Source: Leisingera sp. ANG-Vp
GTDB lineage: Bacteria > Pseudomonadota > Alphaproteobacteria > Rhodobacterales > Rhodobacteraceae
Direction: 5' to 3'
Assembly: GCF_000813725.1 (NCBI RefSeq)
Contig: NZ_JWLD01000066.1
Coordinates: forward strand, 1 to 64,000
Length of the DNA stretch: 64,000 nucleotides
A program made the position numbers and the translations under genes. Shown here piece after piece: positions 35,687 through 43,498 of this stretch. Under the pieces are notes generated by a model, which was given only the letters and a program-made list of their open reading frames with translations, was not told the origin of the DNA and did not search any database. Each line of letters begins with the position of its first letter. The stretch's first letter is position 1.

Positions 35687-36604
35687 ATGACCCCTATTTT
35701 CAAGTTTGAAGGGATCTACACCCCTGTGGTGACGCCCTATCACGAGGACGGCAGCGTCAATTGGGACGCCCAGGCCGAAGTGATCGAATACCTGGTTGAG
35801 AACGGCGTGCACGGGATGATCTCCGGCGGCTCAACCGGCGAGAACTATGCCCAGACCGTCGAGGAACGGCTGGAGCTGGCCAAATTCACCCATGAACAGC
35901 TGAAGGGCCGCCTGCCCCTGGTGGTCGGCACCGGTGCGATGCTCACCAGCGACTCCATAGCGCTGGCCGAAGGCGCCAAGTACATCGGCGCCGATGCGAT
36001 CCTGCTGGCCTCGCCGCCCTACTCGGTTCCGACCGACCGCGAAAACGCGCTGAATGCGCTGGCCATCGACAAGGCCGCCGATCTGCCGGTGATGCTCTAC
36101 AACTACCCGCACCGCACCGGCACCATGATGGGCGAGGAGTTCCTCGACCGGGTTGGCCGCAGCCGCAATTTCTGCGGCATCAAGGAAAGCTCGGGCGATA
36201 TCAACCGGGTGCACCTCTTGGCCCGCGACTATCCGCACATCCAGCTGGGCTGCGGCATGGACGACCAGGCGCTGGAGTTCTTTGCCTGGGGCGCGCCCTT
36301 CTGGGTCTGCGGCGGTTCGAACTTCCTGCCGAAGGAACACGTGGCGCTCTATAAGGCTTGTGTGATCGAGGGCAACTTCGCCAAAGGACGCCGGATCATG
36401 TCGGCGCTGATGCCAATGATGCGGGTACTGGAGCAGGGCGGCAAGTTCATCCAGACCATCAAACACGGCGTCACCATGAACGGCATCGCCGCAGGCGCCA
36501 TGCGTCCGCCGCTGAAGGGCCTGAACAAGGATGACAAACGCGCGCTGGAGCAAGTCGTGCGCGTGCTGAAACAGAAAATCGCAGATATCGAGGCGGAGGG
36601 CTGA
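35687..36604 (+). CDS. Dihydrodipicolinate synthase-family lyase/deaminase
   Basis: A 305-residue TIM-barrel class I aldolase of the DapA family. Schiff-base Lys166 is in CGIKESSGD, Tyr140 in LYNYPHRTG, and the pyruvate-loop GGSTGENY is near 47-54. I start at ATG 35687, because GAGGA is 5 bases upstream; ATG 35675 overlaps the GntR stop and adds 4 residues. Family members include the 1-pyrroline-4-hydroxy-2-carboxylate deaminase of hydroxyproline degradation, which the hpbD gene and the aldehyde dehydrogenase next door make the most attractive role. A biosynthetic dapA role is unlikely in this operon. Confidence 0.85.
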   Translation: MTPIFKFEGIYTPVVTPYHEDGSVNWDAQAEVIEYLVENGVHGMISGGSTGENYAQTVEERLELAKFTHEQLKGRLPLVVGTGAMLTSDSIALAEGAKYIGADAILLASPPYSVPTDRENALNALAIDKAADLPVMLYNYPHRTGTMMGEEFLDRVGRSRNFCGIKESSGDINRVHLLARDYPHIQLGCGMDDQALEFFAWGAPFWVCGGSNFLPKEHVALYKACVIEGNFAKGRRIMSALMPMMRVLEQGGKFIQTIKHGVTMNGIAAGAMRPPLKGLNKDDKRALEQVVRVLKQKIADIEAEG

Positions 36605-36607
36605 TCC

Positions 36608-38107
36608 ATGTCGCTGCTGACCCAGGACGAATACAAATCCATCGCCGCCAATCTGGACCTGCCCACGGGCGCGTTCATCGACGGCAAATACTGCCCGGCC
36701 GCGTCCGGCAAGACCTTTGAGACTGTGAACCCGGCCACCGGCGGGAAGCTGGCCGACATCGCGGCCTGCGGTGCCGAGGACGTGGACGTGGCAGTTGAAA
36801 AGGCACGCGAAGCCTTTGACGACGGCCGCTGGTCGCGCCTGCACCCGTCCGAACGCAAGGACGTGCTGATCCGGCTGTGCAAGCTGATGACCCGCAACGC
36901 CCGCGAACTCGCCGTGATGGAGAGCCTCGACAGCGGCAAGACCATCTATGACTGCGAAACCGTCGATGTGCCGGAAACCATTCACTGCATCAAATGGCAC
37001 GCCGAGGCGATCGACAAGATCTATGATCAGGTGTCGCCGGCGTCGGACGATCACATCGCCATGGTGGTGCGCGAACCCATCGGCGTGGTCGGCCTGGTGC
37101 TGCCCTGGAACTTCCCGCTCTTGATGCTGGCCTGGAAGATCGGCCCGGCGCTGGCAGCCGGCTGCTCGGTTGTGGTGAAACCGGCGGCTGAAACCACCCT
37201 GACCGCGCTGCGCGTAGCCGAACTGGCGATGGAAGCCGGCCTGCCCCGCGGCGTGCTGAACATCGTGCCCGGCGGCGGTGCTGACGTGGGTGAGCCCATC
37301 GGCCGCCACATGGATATCGACATGGTCTCTTTCACCGGCTCCACCGTGACCGGCAAGCGCTTTCTGACCTACTCAGCCGAAAGCAACGCCAAGGAAGTGG
37401 TGCTGGAAATGGGCGGCAAGAACCCGGCCATTGTCATGGATGACGCCGAGAATCTGGACCGCGTGGCCCAGCATATCGTAAACGGCGCGTTCTGGAACAT
37501 GGGTGAGAACTGCTCTGCCTCCTCCCGCCTGATCGTGCACAAGAACGTCAAGGCTGAGCTTCTGGAGCGTATCGCCCACCACGCCAAGGCTTGGAACGTC
37601 GGCGATCCGCTGGACCCGGAAACCCGCATGGGCGCACTCGTCTCACGGGCGCATTTCGACAAGGTCTGCGGCTATCTGGAGCAGGCAGACAACGTGGTTC
37701 TGGGCGGCAAGGCACATGACGGTGCCTTTGTTGAGGCCACCGTGGTCGAAGTGCCCGGCAATGACGCCACGCTGGCGCGCGAAGAGATCTTTGGCCCGGT
37801 TCTGTCGGTGATTGAGATCTCCGGCTTCGACGAGGCAATCCAGATCGCCAATGACACGCCTTATGGCCTCTGCGCCTCGATCTTCACCGCCAATGCCAAG
37901 CGGGCAATCCGCGGCGCGCGGGCAATCCGGGCGGGCACGGTGACGGTGAACAGCTTTGGCGAGGGCGACATCTCGACCCCCTTCGGCGGCTATAAGCAGT
38001 CGGGCTTTGGCGGCCGCGACAACTCGGTTCACGCCCACGACCAGTACACCCAGCTGAAAACCATCTGGATCGACCTGGCCGATGACGCTGACGAGGCCGT
38101 GGATTGA
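36608..38107 (+). CDS. Aldehyde dehydrogenase (PuuC/semialdehyde type)
   Basis: A 499-residue ALDH. Catalytic Cys302 is in MGENCSASSR, Glu267 in LEMGGKN, and the cofactor loop is FTGSTVTG near 242-249. The close relatives I recall act on gamma-glutamyl-aminobutyraldehyde or similar semialdehydes. In a hydroxyproline pathway the expected substrate is 2-oxoglutarate semialdehyde, produced by the preceding lyase. The gene begins 3 bases after the lyase and overlaps the oxidase. Confidence 0.86.
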   Translation: MSLLTQDEYKSIAANLDLPTGAFIDGKYCPAASGKTFETVNPATGGKLADIAACGAEDVDVAVEKAREAFDDGRWSRLHPSERKDVLIRLCKLMTRNARELAVMESLDSGKTIYDCETVDVPETIHCIKWHAEAIDKIYDQVSPASDDHIAMVVREPIGVVGLVLPWNFPLLMLAWKIGPALAAGCSVVVKPAAETTLTALRVAELAMEAGLPRGVLNIVPGGGADVGEPIGRHMDIDMVSFTGSTVTGKRFLTYSAESNAKEVVLEMGGKNPAIVMDDAENLDRVAQHIVNGAFWNMGENCSASSRLIVHKNVKAELLERIAHHAKAWNVGDPLDPETRMGALVSRAHFDKVCGYLEQADNVVLGGKAHDGAFVEATVVEVPGNDATLAREEIFGPVLSVIEISGFDEAIQIANDTPYGLCASIFTANAKRAIRGARAIRAGTVTVNSFGEGDISTPFGGYKQSGFGGRDNSVHAHDQYTQLKTIWIDLADDADEAVD

Positions 38108-39444
38108 GCCGCTACGACGCCAAGAGACTGCCCCGGCAGACCGGTGCGGCGGGATGGAATGCCATCCTGCCGCAGCAGGCCGCGCTGCCGGTGCTGGAAA
38201 GCGACCTGACCGCCGATGTGACGATCATCGGCGGCGGGTTTGCGGGCCTGTCAGCGGCCCGCCGCCTGCACCAGCTGGACCCGTCGCTGAAGGTGGCACT
38301 GCTGGAGGCCGGGCCCTTTGCCGAAAGCTCTGCCGGGCGCAATTCCGGCTTCATGATCGACCTGCCGCATGATCTGGCCTCGGACAACTACGCAGGCGAC
38401 GCGCTGGAAGCAGACCAGGCGGCCATTGCCATGAACCGCAAGGCCATCGCCTTTGCCAAAGCGGTTGCAGAAGACTGTGCCCTGGCACAGGAGATGTTTG
38501 ACCCGGCCGGCAAGATCAATGCCGCCGCCACCCGTTCAGGCGACAAGCACAACCGCGATTTTGCCGCCCATCTGGAGCGGCTGGGGGAGCCGCATACGCT
38601 TTACTCCAAAGCAGAGATGCAGGAGCTGACCGGAAGCCCGCATTACACCTCCGGCCTTTATGCGCCGGGCACAGTGATGATCCAGCCCGCAGCCTATATC
38701 CGGGCTTTGTCGGCACATCTGGCCGGGCGGATCAGCGTCTTTGAGAACTCCCCCGTCACCGGGTTCGAAAAACAGGGCCGCGGCTGGGTTGTGAAAAGCC
38801 TGAAGGGGCGCGTGACCACCGGTTCTGTCATTCTGGCCAACAATGGCCACCTGGAGAGCTTTGGATTCTGTCAGCGCCGTTTGATGCATATCTGCCTTTA
38901 TGCCTCGATGACGGAACGTCTGACGCCGGAACAGGTCCAGCGCCTGGGCGGCGAGGCGCGCTGGTCTGTGACCCCGGCGGATCCGATGGGGACATCCGTG
39001 CGGCGGGTTTCCGGCTCTTATGGTGATCGCATCCTGATCCGAACCTGCTCAACTTTTCACCCGACGATCGAAACCAGCGACATGCGCCTGCGCAACGCAG
39101 GCTGGGTGCATGACCGCAAGTTCAAGGAACGGTTTCCGCATCTGGAAGGCGTGCAGATGGAACACCGCTGGGCTGGAATGCTCTGCCTCAGCCGCAACGG
39201 ATCAGCTGCTTTTGGCGAGCTGGACCAAGGCGTTTACTCCGCCTGCTGCCAGAACGGCCTCGGCATCGCCCGCGGCACCCTGCAGGGCATCGGCGCCGCG
39301 GAATTGGCTGTTCAGGGCGGGTCGGAGATCGCCAGCCATTTCCTGTCGCAGCCGATGCCGCCGAAGCTGCCGCCAGAACCCTTTGCCTCTCTCGGTGCCA
39401 ATACCTACTTGGCGTGGAAGGAATGGCGGTCCGGGAAGGAATAG
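38104..39444 (+). CDS. FAD-dependent amine/amino-acid oxidoreductase (DAO family)
   Basis: A 446-residue D-amino-acid-oxidase-like flavoprotein with the FAD motif VTIIGGGFAGLSAARRL at residues 39-55 and a C-terminal CCQNGLGIARGTLQGIGAAEL. It resembles gamma-glutamylputrescine oxidase and other secondary-amine oxidases. The TTG start (38104) overlaps the stop of the aldehyde dehydrogenase. In this operon it may oxidise a demethylated proline or hydroxyproline to the pyrroline that the DapA-family lyase then opens. Substrate is inferred, not shown. Confidence 0.82.
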   Translation: MSRYDAKRLPRQTGAAGWNAILPQQAALPVLESDLTADVTIIGGGFAGLSAARRLHQLDPSLKVALLEAGPFAESSAGRNSGFMIDLPHDLASDNYAGDALEADQAAIAMNRKAIAFAKAVAEDCALAQEMFDPAGKINAAATRSGDKHNRDFAAHLERLGEPHTLYSKAEMQELTGSPHYTSGLYAPGTVMIQPAAYIRALSAHLAGRISVFENSPVTGFEKQGRGWVVKSLKGRVTTGSVILANNGHLESFGFCQRRLMHICLYASMTERLTPEQVQRLGGEARWSVTPADPMGTSVRRVSGSYGDRILIRTCSTFHPTIETSDMRLRNAGWVHDRKFKERFPHLEGVQMEHRWAGMLCLSRNGSAAFGELDQGVYSACCQNGLGIARGTLQGIGAAELAVQGGSEIASHFLSQPMPPKLPPEPFASLGANTYLAWKEWRSGKE

Positions 39445-39514
39445 AGTTTGGCGGGGGCTCTGCCCCCGCCGCCTGCGGCGGCTCCCCCGGGAGTATTTTC
39501 GACCAGAAAGAAGC
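39445..39514 (+). repeat. REP-like extragenic palindromic element, copy 2
   Basis: GCGGGGGC-tct-GCCCCCGC and GCCTGCGGCGGC palindromes are followed by CCCCCGGGAGTATTTTC and GACCAGAAAGAAG. It is the same kind of element as at 5415-5475, with an identical 13-base tail, again directly after a + strand operon end. Confidence 0.6.
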
Positions 39515-39602
39515 CAGCCCCTGGGCTGCGGCAGGTATTTGCAGTGCGTGCGGCGACACTATAGCCTGCAGGCGTTTCGTTCATAAATTCCGGAACAAAC
39601 CA

Positions 39603-40163
39603 TTGTCTTGCAAATCTTTATTCACAGTTGGCCTTGGTCTGTTCTTTGCGGCCATTCAGCCGGATAAGGTTTCAGCAAGCGAAGGCCAAACAAACCTTGC
39701 CCGCCGGATTAAGCATGCCTCGGTGACGGCGCCTGAGGCAGACGCCGGCGGTGGCCTGGGCCGGGGGCTCTACACGCCGCTGCTGCCCATACGGGACATG
39801 AAGGTCGATGGCTGTAGCATCACCGCGCGCTCGTATTATGCGGAGTCTGCCGCAAGGCAGGACCGCACGGTTTTAGAGATCACTTTCGATCTCAGCCGCA
39901 CAGTCATTCCTGAGCTGGATGGCAGCCCGGTTGAGTTCTGGAAACCAGACGGCCGCAAAAATGGCGGTGCCGCATCGTTCGAGTTACGGTTCCTGCCGCC
40001 TTACAAACCTGTTCTCCGAACAGCAGTGTACGGGGCCGTGCCGGAGCAGCAAGTCGGCAGTCTTCGGCTGCTGATGGAACCGTTGCCGGACGATACCCAG
40101 CCGCGGCAGCTTCTTGCACTGCTGAAAGCCTACCAGTCGCAGTACTGCACATTCGCAGGCTGA
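39603..40163 (+). CDS. Secreted protein of unknown function
   Basis: A 186-residue frame with an export signal (SCKSLFTVGLGLFFAAIQPDKVSA) starting from a TTG codon at 39603. A longer reading from 39414 would run through the REP-like element, so the shorter start is preferred, though its ribosome-binding site (GGAAC) is weak. The mature part has two cysteines (KVDGCSITARSYY and QYCTFAG) that could form a disulfide. I do not recognise a family. The end coincides with a strong bidirectional terminator. Confidence 0.55.
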   Translation: MSCKSLFTVGLGLFFAAIQPDKVSASEGQTNLARRIKHASVTAPEADAGGGLGRGLYTPLLPIRDMKVDGCSITARSYYAESAARQDRTVLEITFDLSRTVIPELDGSPVEFWKPDGRKNGGAASFELRFLPPYKPVLRTAVYGAVPEQQVGSLRLLMEPLPDDTQPRQLLALLKAYQSQYCTFAG

Positions 40164-40194
40164 AAGGCCTGGCTGAAAGCCAGCCAGGCCTTTC
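40163..40194 (+). terminator. Bidirectional rho-independent terminator
   Basis: AAAGGCCTGGCT (40163-40174) pairs with AGCCAGGCCTTT (40182-40193). It sits between the convergent secreted-protein gene and the first SDR gene. Confidence 0.8.
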
Positions 40195-40201
40195 CTGTAT
40201 T

Positions 40202-40936
40202 TCAAGGCAGGCTCAGCTTGGCCATGCGGCCGCCGTCGACGGTGTAGACTTGGCCGGTGATGAAACCGGCATCCTCCGACGCCAGGAAAGCAACCAAAGC
40301 TGCCACTTCCTCCGGCTTGCCGGTGCGGGCAACCGGGTGGATGCGGCCTATTTCGCGGCGGAAGGCCTTCGGATCGGGCATGTTTTCGATGAAATCCATG
40401 TTCAGCTCTGTATCGATCCAGCCCGGCGCCACCGCGTTGCAGCGGATGCCTTCGTGCCCGTGGTCCACCGCCACTGCACGGGTGAGCCCATGCAGGCCTG
40501 CCTTGGATGCGCAATAGGCAGCGTGGCCGGGATTGCTGCCGAGACCCTCAATGGAACCGGTGTTGACGATGCTCCCCTTGGTCTTGCGCAGATGCGGCAA
40601 AGCGGCCTGGATCATCAGGAAAGGCGCCGTCAGGTTCACTGTCATGCTGCGCTGCCAGTCAGCGAGGGACATGTCCTCGACGCGCGCCTCCTGCATCATG
40701 CCGGCGTTGTTGACCAGCACGTCGAGGCGCCCTGCCCTGCTGACAGCTTCCGCTACTGCCTTCGCAGGGCTGGCTGGATCGGTGAAATCGGCGGAAATAC
40801 CTTCAAACTCCGCATCCGCTCCGCGCTGCGCGGTGAAAACGCGGGCGCCTTCGTCCGCCAAGCGGCGGGCGATGGCCTGGCCAATTCCGCTGCGGCCGCC
40901 GGTGACGAGCGCAACTTTGCCCTCAAAACGGCTCAT
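40202..40936 (-). CDS. Short-chain dehydrogenase/reductase (SDR), copy 1
   Basis: A 244-residue classical SDR. The cofactor motif is [17 protein letters not shown] is at about residues 80-83, and the catalytic YCASK follows a Ser in NTGSIEGLG. The ATG at 40936 ([11 protein letters not shown]) overlaps the stop of the second SDR (ATGA); an in-frame upstream extension runs through that gene in another frame and is not real. It oxidises or reduces a hydroxy/keto substrate in the hpbD operon. Confidence 0.85.
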   Translation of the reverse strand: MSRFEGKVALVTGGRSGIGQAIARRLADEGARVFTAQRGADAEFEGISADFTDPASPAKAVAEAVSRAGRLDVLVNNAGMMQEARVEDMSLADWQRSMTVNLTAPFLMIQAALPHLRKTKGSIVNTGSIEGLGSNPGHAAYCASKAGLHGLTRAVAVDHGHEGIRCNAVAPGWIDTELNMDFIENMPDPKAFRREIGRIHPVARTGKPEEVAALVAFLASEDAGFITGQVYTVDGGRMAKLSLP

Positions 40937-41667
40937 GACACCGGTTTCCCGCCGTTCACCTCCACTAGCGCACCGCACATGTAGCGGGCGGCGCCGGAAG
41001 CGAGGAACAGCACCACATCGGCGATGTCTTCCGGCTCGGCAATGCGGCCGAGCGGCACGGTCTTGCCGAGCTCTGCCACCGCGCTGTCCGGGACAAAGCC
41101 GCGTTTGGCAAAGCCGGTGCGCAGCATCGGGGTGTTCACCTCGTTGGGACAGACCGCGTTGATGCGGATGCCCTGGTGGGCGTGATCCATGCCCATACAC
41201 TGCGTCAACGAAGCAATTGCCGCCTTTGTCATGCAGTAGAGCGCATGGTTCGGCCCCGGGTTCTTGCCGCCCCAGCAGGAGGCGGTGTTGACGATGGCAC
41301 CGCCGCCGGTTTCGGCCATCAATGGGATGGCGGCGCGGCAAATGCGGAAAGGCGCCTCGACATTCACGCCCATCGACAGGTCCCAGTCGGCGTCCGAGGT
41401 TTCGGTCACCGGGCCGCGGGTGATGACACCGGCGTTGTTGATGACAATGTCGAGGCCGCCTAGCGCCTCTGCTGCCGCTTGCGGCAGGGCGTTAGCATAG
41501 TCTGCGTCCAGCAGGTCGCCGGGTAGATGCGCTTCGGCTTCGATGCCGCTGGTGTCGCGGTCGGCTGCAGCAACCTTGGCGCCCGCTGCGCGCAGACGCT
41601 TGACGATGGAGGCGCCGATTCCGCCCGCCGCGCCGGTCACCAGCGCGCACTTTCCTTGGAATTCCAT
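40933..41667 (-). CDS. Short-chain dehydrogenase/reductase (SDR), copy 2
   Basis: A 244-residue classical SDR with [13 protein letters not shown] at the cofactor site, NNAG, and the active-site YCMTK preceded by Ser in NTASCWGG. It lies 14 bases downstream of hpbD and overlaps the other SDR gene. The two SDRs are only moderately similar, so they may act on different intermediates rather than being a recent duplication. Hydroxyl-group oxidation of a hydroxyproline derivative is a plausible but unproven role. Confidence 0.85.
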   Translation of the reverse strand: MEFQGKCALVTGAAGGIGASIVKRLRAAGAKVAAADRDTSGIEAEAHLPGDLLDADYANALPQAAAEALGGLDIVINNAGVITRGPVTETSDADWDLSMGVNVEAPFRICRAAIPLMAETGGGAIVNTASCWGGKNPGPNHALYCMTKAAIASLTQCMGMDHAHQGIRINAVCPNEVNTPMLRTGFAKRGFVPDSAVAELGKTVPLGRIAEPEDIADVVLFLASGAARYMCGALVEVNGGKPVS

Positions 41668-41681
41668 GTTTCCTCACTCAC

Positions 41682-42785
41682 TCAGAAGGATGCAACCGGA
41701 GCGCCGAACAGGCTCTCGTCCGGGGTGATGCCCAGGCCCGGGCCTTGCGGCACAGCGATGTGGCCGCCCTCGATGCGGATACCGTTTTCCGCGTCGTAAT
41801 TGCCCTCGATGTAAGGCGCGGCCAGCCAGACACCCTCAAGGTTGCCTGGCTTCACGGTGGCGCCGATATGGGTGCAGGCGGCGGCGATGATGTCGCCGCC
41901 CCAGCTGTCATCGCAGGTATGCGGCAGGTTGCGGGCCTCGCAGATGTCGCGGAAGGCGCGCATGGGCTGCAGCCCGCCGATGCGCGTGACCTTCATGCCA
42001 AAGCCGTCGACCAGACCGGTGCCGGCCGCGGTGATCACCGTGTTCAGACTGGTGCTGTTTTCATCCATGTAGAGGCCATGGGAGATCTGCGGGCGGATTT
42101 TCTGCAGGTCTTCCAGCGTGTTGCAGGGCTGTTCCATGATAAAGGGAATCTCGGGGCACTCGCGGCTGACGCGCAGGGCGTCGCGTGTGGTCCAGCCGCG
42201 GTTGCCGTCCACCGCCAGCTTCATGCCGGTTCCCCGGACCTTCTCCCAGACCTTGCGGATGGTCTCGATGTCCAGCTCCACCGGGCGGCCGCCGACCTTG
42301 ATCTGCAGGCGGGGATAGCCCTCGGCCAGCTTCTCGGCCGCCAGCCGGGCGATGCCATCCGGCGCGCCAACGCCGGTCGCGTAGTAGGAAGGCACCCGCT
42401 CCGTAGCCGCGCCGCCCAAGAGGTCTGATACGCTGACGCCCAGATGCTTGCCCAAGAGGTCATGCGCGGCGATGTCGATGGCGGCCTTGGCGTAGTTGTG
42501 GCCGGTCAAGAGCCCGTCCATGCGGCGGTGCAGGCTCACGGGCGCAACCTCGGCTCCGATCAGGCCCTCTGACATCGCTTTCAGCGCCGCACGGGCACCT
42601 CCAGCGTGGGATTCGGCGTAAGTCGGGCCAACCGGGCAGGTTTCGCCCCAGCCCACCTGGCCGTTGTCCGCCACCAGTTTCACCAGCGTAGTATCAAGCG
42701 CCCAGACCTCGGCATTGGCCATTGTGTAAGGGCCGTTCTTGACCGGCAGATCATGCTGGAAGACGTGGATTTCTGCGATTTTCAT
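41682..42785 (-). CDS. hpbD: 4-hydroxyproline betaine 2-epimerase
   Basis: A 367-residue enolase-superfamily enzyme that I recognise as very close to HpbD of Pelagibaca bermudensis, which epimerises trans-4-hydroxy-L-proline betaine to the cis-D form at the start of its degradation. All catalytic residues fall at the same positions as I recall for that enzyme: bases Lys163 (QIKVGG) and Lys265 (GMKVTRIGG), metal ligands Asp193 (VDGN), Glu218 (MEQP) and Asp241 (MDEN). The N-terminal [10 protein letters not shown] and [22 protein letters not shown] also match. Its neighbours (betaine transporter, Rieske oxygenase, MttB, DapA-family lyase, semialdehyde dehydrogenase) supply the other expected steps. 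Activity on proline betaine is also known for the family. Confidence 0.9.
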   Translation of the reverse strand: MKIAEIHVFQHDLPVKNGPYTMANAEVWALDTTLVKLVADNGQVGWGETCPVGPTYAESHAGGARAALKAMSEGLIGAEVAPVSLHRRMDGLLTGHNYAKAAIDIAAHDLLGKHLGVSVSDLLGGAATERVPSYYATGVGAPDGIARLAAEKLAEGYPRLQIKVGGRPVELDIETIRKVWEKVRGTGMKLAVDGNRGWTTRDALRVSRECPEIPFIMEQPCNTLEDLQKIRPQISHGLYMDENSTSLNTVITAAGTGLVDGFGMKVTRIGGLQPMRAFRDICEARNLPHTCDDSWGGDIIAAACTHIGATVKPGNLEGVWLAAPYIEGNYDAENGIRIEGGHIAVPQGPGLGITPDESLFGAPVASF

Positions 42786-42822
42786 CTGTGTTTCCCATGT
42801 TGGAGGTAGAAGGCTGGCGGGG

Positions 42823-43374
42823 TCATTTGATCCCCGCCGCCAGCAGAATGGTATTGCCGCTGCGCAGGGCGGTGGCAGCGGCTGCCTTGGGGCCGTGGAA
42901 CCGGGCGGCCTCGGTCAGCCCCTCGTGCAGCAGAAAAAGCGCGGCCGAGAGGGCTTCAGCGTCGCAATCCGGCGCTGTGTGCAGCAGGCGTTTGCGGAAT
43001 TGCGCCTGCAGCCGGGTCTTGTGGCCTTCGACCGCCTGGCGGATTGCTTCACTGTCCGGATAGGCGGCGAGTGCGTTCAGAAACAGGCAGCCGGTGCTGG
43101 ACACCTGCTCCAGCCAGTCGCCAAGACGCGCCAGCGGGTACAGCACATGCGCAGCCCCCTGCCCCGGCCCTCCGGCAATCCAGTCGTTGTAGGCCTGGTC
43201 GCGGTACTCCAGCGCACCCAACACCATTGCCTCGCGGCTGGGGAAGTATTTGTAGAGCGTCCGCAGTGAAACGTCGGCACCAGCCCGCAGGGCTTCGACG
43301 CCCTGGGTGGCAAATCCCATTTCGGCAAACTGGCGGTCCAGGCTCTCGGCTATTTTGTGCTGTGTCTCAGTCAT
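42823..43374 (-). CDS. TetR-family regulator
   Basis: A 183-residue repressor with an N-terminal helix-turn-helix ([36 protein letters not shown]) and a ligand-binding C-terminal half. Start ATG 43374 ([11 protein letters not shown]) is chosen because the longer frame runs across a perfect palindrome at 43383-43402 that is evidently its operator. It lies between hpbD and the second MttB gene and probably controls the hpbD-SDR transcript and itself. Ligand may be a betaine. Confidence 0.85.
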   Translation of the reverse strand: MTETQHKIAESLDRQFAEMGFATQGVEALRAGADVSLRTLYKYFPSREAMVLGALEYRDQAYNDWIAGGPGQGAAHVLYPLARLGDWLEQVSSTGCLFLNALAAYPDSEAIRQAVEGHKTRLQAQFRKRLLHTAPDCDAEALSAALFLLHEGLTEAARFHGPKAAAATALRSGNTILLAAGIK

Positions 43375-43382
43375 AACCGCAC

Positions 43383-43402
43383 GGTAGAGCGATCGCTCTA
43401 CC
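43383..43402. promoter_or_regulatory. Perfect 20-bp palindromic operator ahead of the TetR gene
   Basis: GGTAGAGCGA (43383-43392) is followed directly by its reverse complement TCGCTCTACC (43393-43402). It is 8 bases from the TetR start, where bound repressor would block transcription or ribosome access. This is a typical TetR autoregulatory site. Confidence 0.75.
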
Positions 43403-43446
43403 CCGGACTTGCAGAATTCCGACCCCTGCCCCGGCCTCAACCGACA

Positions 43447-43475
43447 TAAAAAAACCCGCCCTTTGCAGGACGGGT
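43447..43475 (-). terminator. Rho-independent terminator of the second MttB gene
   Basis: On the minus strand ACCCGTCC (43475-43468) pairs with GGGCGGGT (43461-43454) around a 6-base loop and is followed by a run of seven T. It starts about 24 bases after the MttB stop. Confidence 0.85.
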
Positions 43476-43498
43476 CAGTCGGGGGAGGAGAGAGTGGA

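Noticed and set aside
35831-37309. 492-codon minus-strand ORF over the DapA-family and aldehyde dehydrogenase genes
   Set aside because: Antisense to two clear genes; length reflects high GC at third positions, and the translation has no domain.
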